Part shown: piece after piece, positions 13,826-18,552 of the stretch
Position numbering within the stretch: position 1 is the stretch's first letter
How the letters are laid out: each line of letters begins with the position of its first letter
NCBI GenBank assembly: GCA_900552915.1
Contig: USBS01000022.1
Coordinates: forward strand, 1-18,552
Origin: an uncultured Sutterella sp.
GTDB taxonomy: Bacteria; Pseudomonadota; Gammaproteobacteria; Burkholderiales; Burkholderiaceae_F
DNA length: 18,552 bases
Direction: 5' to 3'
Made by a program: the position numbers and the translations under genes
Notes under the pieces: generated by a model
The model's database searches: none
Seen by the model: the letters and a program-made list of their open reading frames with translations, nothing else
What the model was told of the DNA's origin: nothing

Positions 13826-15202
13826 ATGTTTGGAGTTATTTGTACGCTGTTGGCCGTCGTGCTGCTGGCGTACTTCGTCATTAAAAATTACTACCCGCCT
13901 GTCATTCTGCTGGTTCTGGGATTGGTGCTGTTGCTCATCGGCGCCTACATGGGCAACGCTCCGGTTTCCGCCAAGACCGCAACCAACTTCCTCGGTTTCG
14001 ATCTTGCGCAGGCCATGACCGACCTCACGAAGAGCCGCATTGCCGGTTTGGGCCTGAACATTATGGCCATCGGCGGCTTTTCGTTCTACATGAATAAGAT
14101 CGGTGCTTCTAAGTCGCTTGTGAAGCTCTGCGTGCGTCCGCTCTCGGCGATTCATTCGCCTTATGTGCTGTTGGGCCTTACCTACGTTGTGGGCCAGTGC
14201 ATGGCGCTCTTCATTAACTCGGCTGTCGGTCTCGGCCTGCTGCTGATGGCTTCCGTCTACCCGCTGCTTGTTCAGCTCGGTGTTCGCCGCGCCGCGGCTG
14301 CTGCCGTGATCGGTTCGACCTGCTGCTTGGACTTGGGCCCGAGTTCTTCCAACTCGATGCGCGCAGCCGACCTCCTCAATACCGATGTGGTGTCCTACTT
14401 CGTAACCGGCCAGATTCCGGTTGCAATCTGCATCATCATCGCCGTGGCTGTCGGTCATGCTCTGGTGCAGCGTTGGTTTGACCGCCGCGAAGCTGCCAAA
14501 GGCATCGTCGACGACACGAGCGCCACGACAGGCAATACCGAAGACGCCTTTGCCGGCGCCGGTCCCGCGCACTATGCGATTCTGCCGATTCTGCCACTCT
14601 TCCTGCTGATCATCTTCTCGCCGATGGTCTACGCCGGCATCAAGCTCAATCTGGTGACCGCCATCATCGTTTCGATTCTGATTTCCTTTGTGGTCGACCT
14701 CATCACGCGCCGTGCCTTCAAGGATGTCTGCAAAGACTTCCAGGCTTTCTTCGAAGGCATGGGCAAGGTCTTTACCTCGACCGTTGCGCTCATCATCTGC
14801 GCCGAACTTTTCGCCTTGGGTCTTACTAAGATCGGCGGCATCTCCACGATGATTCAGATGGCTGCCGCCCAACAGGACGTAGGTCTTTATCTGATGCTCT
14901 TCGTGATGATGGCCATCATGGCGATCGCTACGATCGTTACGGGTTCTGGCAACTCCGCGTTCTTCGCGTTCTCGCCGCTGCTTCCCGAAGCGGCCGCGAG
15001 CGTGGGCTACAACACGATGGCGTTGGTGGTTCCGGTTCAGTTGGCCGCCAGTCTTGCTCGTCCGATGAGCCCGATTTCGGGCGTCATCATCGCCGTGTCC
15101 GGTATTGCGGGTCTCACGCCGATCGAACTCATCCGCCGTACGATTCCCGTCATGGTGCTAGGCATGATTGTCAATGTGATCGCCGCTCAGATTTTCCTCT
15201 AA
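13826..15202 (+). CDS. DcuC-family anaerobic C4-dicarboxylate transporter
   Basis: The 458-residue inner-membrane protein resembles DcuC carriers, which move fumarate, succinate, malate or aspartate across the membrane, mostly in anaerobic cells; E. coli DcuC is of similar length. It has many hydrophobic helices from residue 1 to the C-terminus. Stretches typical of the family are GGFSFYMNKIGASKSLVKL (near 83-101), the Gly/Ser-rich VIGSTCCLDLGPSSSNS (near 163-179), VTGSGNSAFFAFSPLLPEAA and PVQLAASLARPMSPISGV. A Shine-Dalgarno GGGAG precedes the ATG by 8 bases. The next gene, an isoaspartyl dipeptidase, starts 26 bp later, so the two are one operon. The carrier may supply or remove aspartate or its products; transport of the dipeptide itself is an alternative. 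A roughly 170-nt leader with an inverted repeat lies upstream. Confidence 0.85.
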   Translation: MFGVICTLLAVVLLAYFVIKNYYPPVILLVLGLVLLLIGAYMGNAPVSAKTATNFLGFDLAQAMTDLTKSRIAGLGLNIMAIGGFSFYMNKIGASKSLVKLCVRPLSAIHSPYVLLGLTYVVGQCMALFINSAVGLGLLLMASVYPLLVQLGVRRAAAAAVIGSTCCLDLGPSSSNSMRAADLLNTDVVSYFVTGQIPVAICIIIAVAVGHALVQRWFDRREAAKGIVDDTSATTGNTEDAFAGAGPAHYAILPILPLFLLIIFSPMVYAGIKLNLVTAIIVSILISFVVDLITRRAFKDVCKDFQAFFEGMGKVFTSTVALIICAELFALGLTKIGGISTMIQMAAAQQDVGLYLMLFVMMAIMAIATIVTGSGNSAFFAFSPLLPEAAASVGYNTMALVVPVQLAASLARPMSPISGVIIAVSGIAGLTPIELIRRTIPVMVLGMIVNVIAAQIFL

Positions 15203-15228
15203 TGCGGTTTGTGTAGGAGATTGAAAAA

Positions 15229-16374
15229 ATGGCACTTCTCATCAAAGGCGCACACGTCTATGCGCCTGAAGACCTCGGCATTTGCGACGTTCTGACCGTC
15301 GGCAAGCAGATCGTTGCCGTCGGTAAGGACTTGACTGCCGTCTTGCCCGAACTCGAAACGATCGACGCCAAGGGGCTCATCATGACCCCGGGCTTCATCG
15401 ACCAGCACATCCACGTCACGGGTGGCGGCGGTGAAGGCGGCCCCAAGACCCGCACGCCCGAACTCGTTCTCTCCGAACTCGTTGCCTGCGGTACCACGAG
15501 CGTGGTGGGCGTTTCCGGCACCGACGGTTCGAGCCGCTCCATGCCCAACCTTCTCGGCAAGGTTCGCGCCCTGCAGGCTGAAGGTGTGTCTGCCTGGATG
15601 TACACGAGCAACTACGCTTATCCGCCGACGACGCTTACGAGCTGCGTGCGCGACGATCTGTACTTCGTGCCCGAAGTGCTCGGTGTGAAGATTGCCATGG
15701 GCGACCATCGCTCGAGCTTCCCGACGCAGGAAGAAGTCATGCGGCTGCTCACCCAGATTCGTGTGGGCGCAATGGTCGCGGGCAAGTTGGGTGTTCTGCA
15801 CATTCACCTCGGCAATATTGTCGGGCCCTTCGACATGCTTCTGGAATGCGTCAAGCGCGGCATGCCGATTCAGCACATCCGTCCGACGCACTGTGCACGT
15901 CACCCCGACGTTTTCAAGGGCGCCATCAATTTCGGTCTTGCGGGCGGCTACGTGGACATCACCACGGGCGGCTCGTGCGCGGTGGGTACGCCCGCTCACG
16001 GCGTCAAGGCTGTGCTCGAAGCGGGGGTGCCGCTTGATCACGTCACGATGAGTTCCGACGGCCACGGCTCCGTGCCGCGCTTTAACGACAAGGGCGAAAT
16101 GGTCGGCCTGGGTGTGGGCGGCGTTGCCTGCAACCTGAAGGAGGTCAAGCGCCTGATCGGTGAACTCGGCGTGCCGATGACGACGGCTCTGTCGGTGATC
16201 ACCTGCAACGTTGCCAAGGCGCTGCAGCTGCCCGGCAAGGGTTTCGTGAAGGCCGGCGGCTGCGCCGACTTCAACCTCTTTGACGAAAACATGAATCTTG
16301 TTCATGTGTTTGCCAAGGGTCGCCAGATGATGCGCAACGGCGAAATCATCGTGAAGGGCACGTTTGAAGAGTAA
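15229..16374 (+). CDS. iadA: Isoaspartyl dipeptidase (beta-aspartyl-peptidase)
   Basis: IadA cleaves beta-linked Asp dipeptides that arise from damaged proteins and from dietary or bacterial peptides. The 381-residue protein is a binuclear amidohydrolase-superfamily enzyme, cytoplasmic, without a signal. Expected metal ligands are visible: His60 and His62 in the QHIHV motif, the carbamylated Lys154 in LGVKIAMGDHR, His193 in LHIHLGN, His221 in RPTHCARH and Asp277 in SSDGHGS. The substrate-binding GGGGEGGPKTRTPE block (65-78), Tyr129 and Arg161 are also kept. The Shine-Dalgarno AGGAG lies 10 bases before the ATG. It is the second gene of an operon with the DcuC-type carrier and is followed by a strong terminator. 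Aspartate released could feed fumarate respiration; that link is inferred. Confidence 0.93.
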   Translation: MALLIKGAHVYAPEDLGICDVLTVGKQIVAVGKDLTAVLPELETIDAKGLIMTPGFIDQHIHVTGGGGEGGPKTRTPELVLSELVACGTTSVVGVSGTDGSSRSMPNLLGKVRALQAEGVSAWMYTSNYAYPPTTLTSCVRDDLYFVPEVLGVKIAMGDHRSSFPTQEEVMRLLTQIRVGAMVAGKLGVLHIHLGNIVGPFDMLLECVKRGMPIQHIRPTHCARHPDVFKGAINFGLAGGYVDITTGGSCAVGTPAHGVKAVLEAGVPLDHVTMSSDGHGSVPRFNDKGEMVGLGVGGVACNLKEVKRLIGELGVPMTTALSVITCNVAKALQLPGKGFVKAGGCADFNLFDENMNLVHVFAKGRQMMRNGEIIVKGTFEE

Positions 16375-16395
16375 GTTCACTTAACTCTTTATCTG

Positions 16396-16436
16396 AAATC
16401 CGCGCTGTCGACTCAAAAAGCAGCGCGGATTTTTTT
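16396..16436 (+). terminator. Strong Rho-independent terminator of the dcuC-iadA operon
   Basis: A perfect 12-bp stem (AAATCCGCGCTG at 16396-16407 with 16421-16432) has a 13-nt loop and ends in a run of Ts to 16436. It starts 22 bp after the iadA stop. A TAGAAT at 16436-16441 directly after it could be the -10 of the next gene. Confidence 0.95.
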
Positions 16437-16480
16437 AGAATTTTCTTCTCGTTTCCTTTTTCCAACAACAGTTCAGTCCC

Positions 16481-18535
16481 GTGTTCGTTCGCGTCTATGA
16501 CCGCTTTCGCCAGCAGGCATCCCGAGTCTCGCACTTCGGGAGGATAGCGCTGACTCTTGCTGCGAGCGTTCTGTTGAGTGGATTCATGCCCGGTCAGATC
16601 ACGGCGGCGCAGTCAATCGCGCCTTCCTACGAAGCGGTTCCCGAATCGGTCAGCGGCGCAGACACTGTCGACGTGCTTTCGTCGGCTTCCGTCACGGCGT
16701 TTACAGAGGTGACCTCAGAAAAACGTCGTTCCGGCACTTCGGTCGACGGAACTCTTTTTCCCGTCGTGACAATCGGCGTTTCGGACAAGGCCGATCTTGT
16801 GCGCGAACGGGAAATGCTCATTTCCACTTTGGAAAAACTCAGCCGCGCCATGCCGGGCACTCAGTTTCGCCTGCGCGTGATCATGATGGCAGACGGACTG
16901 GCGCAGCTAAACCTGATTCGTCCCGACTTTATGTTTGCCCCGGTTGGCGAAGACGCGCTCTGGCAGCGCGAAGGCATTGAATCCTACCGCATCGCCACGC
17001 GCAAGACGGCTTTGGCAAAGGAAGCGGCACAAAGTACGGGTTCGGTGTTTGTAACGCTCAAAAGCCGCACGGACCTCAATGACATTTCAGACTTAAAGGG
17101 CAAAAACATCGTGGCAGGTGTTCCCGATTCGGTTCCGGGGTGGCTTGCCGCTATGGGTGAAATCAAAAAGGCAGGCTTTGATCCCGACGAATTTTTTGCT
17201 TCAACGGAATTTCTTTTCGACTACTACCCTGAAGTCGTCGCGGCGCTTTGGGGCGGCAAAGTCGACGCCGCCGTGTTCCCGACGTGTCTTCTCGAGTCGC
17301 TTGAGCATCAGGGACTTGCTGAAACAGACGAACTCAAAGTCATTCACGATATCACCGACGACGCGCTTGCCTGCCGGCGCTCCACTGCGCTTTATCCCGA
17401 TCTGAGCCTTGTGGGTTTTTCCTGGACTCCCGAAAAGATGGTGCGCGATGTCACCGTGGCATTGATGAGCCAGGAATCCGAAGGCAGCTTCGAGTGGCTT
17501 GCCTACGTACCGCACGCCAATGTGGATGCGTTGTTTAGGGAATTAAAGGCCGGTCCATACAGCTACCTGAAGGACTTCAGCTTCAAGGCGCTTTACGCGC
17601 GGCATCGGACTGCCTTCTGGGCGGGCGGAGCCGTATTGCTGTCGCTTGTGCTCTACGGAATTTTGCTGCAGGTGTTGGTGCGCCGCCGCACACGCGAATT
17701 GTCCGAAACGCTTGCCGAGCAGCGCCGCATGGAGGCTGAGGCTCGCGAACACCGCCGTCGACTGGGGCACCTTGAGCGCCGCAACATTGTGAACCAAATG
17801 TCGGGGATGATTGCGCACGAAATCAATTCGCCCGTGGGTGCCATCTGCAACTTCAAGACGATTCTCGATCTGATGCTGGGCGAACAGGCTCAAAAGGATC
17901 CCAATATCCGAGTGGCGCTCGACGGCATCGAAACGGAAGCGCAGCGCATCGCCGGCATTGTGGGGCGCGTCAGGAGCTACGCCAAGCAGCAAAAGCATGC
18001 GCACAAGCCCTGCGACTTGGTCGAAATTGCACGCCGCGCCGTGAGAGCGCTCAAAGTGAGCACTTCGGTGAAGGCAGAAATTGAGCACTATGAAACGCCC
18101 GCCGCGCCCGTTCTGGGCGACTCGCTGGAACTCGAGCTCTTGGTTTTGAATTTGCTTCGAAACGCGAGCGAAGTGCAGCCCGCTAAAGGGAACCGCGTGC
18201 GCATAAACCTAACTGTGCGCAGACTCGAAGACGGACGCTGCCGCCTTGAAGTACGCGACAACGGCAAGGCACTGACCGACAAAGAGCTTGAGCGATTGAC
18301 GACGATGATGCAAAGCGTCAAGCCCGAGGGGTTGGGATTGGGGTTGTCGATTGTACGCGGCATTGCCGATAGCCACGGCGGTGAATTGGAATTTAAAAAA
18401 GCAGAGCCAAACGGATTGGTTGTTCTATTTACGCTCGATGCCTATGTGAATTCGAGTGCAACCGAAGAGCAGCCCGATGCCGCGGTCGAGCACAGCAAAA
18501 ATAAGGAAGATGGAGCGTCAACTACCCCTGCCTAA
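16481..18535 (+). CDS. TtrS-like sensor histidine kinase with PhnD-type periplasmic domain
   Basis: This 684-residue protein is a membrane sensor kinase. Order: a signal or N-terminal helix (about 20-43, ending TAAQ), a polar 50-residue linker, a PhnD/TtrS-like binding domain (about 93-352; VVTIGVSDKADLV, then SDLKGKNIVAGVPDSVPGW), one membrane helix (about 379-399), a short coiled coil (about 400-433), a HisKA domain with phospho-acceptor His446 in MIAHEINSP, and a HATPase with N-box residues N557/N561, DNG (593-595) and GLGLGLSIV (617-625). In TtrS this design senses tetrathionate and controls its respiratory reductase. The ligand here is unknown; related kinases sense other electron acceptors. 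The start is a GTG without a clear Shine-Dalgarno, but a later ATG would remove the signal peptide. The C-terminal 35 residues are a polar, disordered tail. Confidence 0.88.
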   Translation: MFVRVYDRFRQQASRVSHFGRIALTLAASVLLSGFMPGQITAAQSIAPSYEAVPESVSGADTVDVLSSASVTAFTEVTSEKRRSGTSVDGTLFPVVTIGVSDKADLVREREMLISTLEKLSRAMPGTQFRLRVIMMADGLAQLNLIRPDFMFAPVGEDALWQREGIESYRIATRKTALAKEAAQSTGSVFVTLKSRTDLNDISDLKGKNIVAGVPDSVPGWLAAMGEIKKAGFDPDEFFASTEFLFDYYPEVVAALWGGKVDAAVFPTCLLESLEHQGLAETDELKVIHDITDDALACRRSTALYPDLSLVGFSWTPEKMVRDVTVALMSQESEGSFEWLAYVPHANVDALFRELKAGPYSYLKDFSFKALYARHRTAFWAGGAVLLSLVLYGILLQVLVRRRTRELSETLAEQRRMEAEAREHRRRLGHLERRNIVNQMSGMIAHEINSPVGAICNFKTILDLMLGEQAQKDPNIRVALDGIETEAQRIAGIVGRVRSYAKQQKHAHKPCDLVEIARRAVRALKVSTSVKAEIEHYETPAAPVLGDSLELELLVLNLLRNASEVQPAKGNRVRINLTVRRLEDGRCRLEVRDNGKALTDKELERLTTMMQSVKPEGLGLGLSIVRGIADSHGGELEFKKAEPNGLVVLFTLDAYVNSSATEEQPDAAVEHSKNKEDGASTTPA

Positions 18536-18552
18536 AGGCAGAGGCTGGAGAA
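18536..18552 (+). promoter_or_regulatory. Probable ribosome binding site of the next gene, which starts past the window
   Basis: GGAG at 18547-18550 lies 12 bases after the sensor kinase stop and is well placed for a start codon just beyond base 18552. A response regulator would be the usual neighbour, but none of it is visible. Confidence 0.4.

Noticed and set aside
13808..14872. 354-residue open frame on the minus strand opposite dcuC
   Set aside because: Highly polar, His/Asp/Arg-rich translation typical of the antisense of a hydrophobic membrane protein; no ribosome binding site or similarity.
15199..16380. 393-residue open frame on the minus strand opposite iadA
   Set aside because: It mirrors a well-conserved enzyme, has a His/Ala/Arg-rich composition without any family likeness, and arises from the GC-rich third-position bias of the real gene.

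Overview
The window looks like a chromosomal segment of a gut-type betaproteobacterium, most like the Sutterellaceae (Sutterella/Parasutterella group). This rests on moderately high GC, proteobacterial-style MetNIQ, Mfd and DcuC, an isoaspartyl dipeptidase next to an anaerobic C4-dicarboxylate carrier, and a TtrS-like respiratory sensor kinase. The assignment is an inference from gene content, not a database match.

Layout. At 1-508 is the 3' end of a copper-type P1B-ATPase gene. It reads in frame, without a stop, into a heavy-metal-associated (HMA) domain that also has its own strong ribosome binding site and ATG at 293; a terminator follows. At 701-1375 (+) is a pRiA4b ORF-3-like protein, convergent across a shared terminator with a DUF401 membrane protein (1443-2675, -). 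A 453-nt non-coding stretch with several dyads separates DUF401 from a methionine uptake operon, metN-metI-metQ (3129-5731, +), followed by an M20D metallo-amidohydrolase (5816-7000, +). Together these suggest uptake of methionine, or of an acylated or peptide form, followed by deacylation.

On the minus strand from 13605 down to 7034 lie a RelE/HigB-like toxin, its HTH antitoxin, the transcription-repair coupling factor Mfd, and two adjacent unknown proteins (7966-9411 and 7034-7969). The last two overlap by ATGA and are built from PKD-like WGDG modules followed by roughly 25-residue F/L/P-rich repeats, with no visible signal peptide. They are the least explained part of the window. The toxin-antitoxin promoter sits inside a large inverted repeat (13617-13651), a likely autoregulatory operator.

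From 13826 (+) a DcuC-family carrier and an isoaspartyl dipeptidase (iadA) form a two-gene operon ending in a textbook terminator (16396-16436). The window closes with a TtrS-like sensor histidine kinase (16481-18535, +): a PhnD-like periplasmic domain, one membrane helix, HisKA and HATPase. A Shine-Dalgarno-like GGAG at 18547-18550 suggests that the next gene, probably a response regulator, starts just past the end. No tRNA, rRNA, CRISPR array, transposase or insertion sequence was seen.
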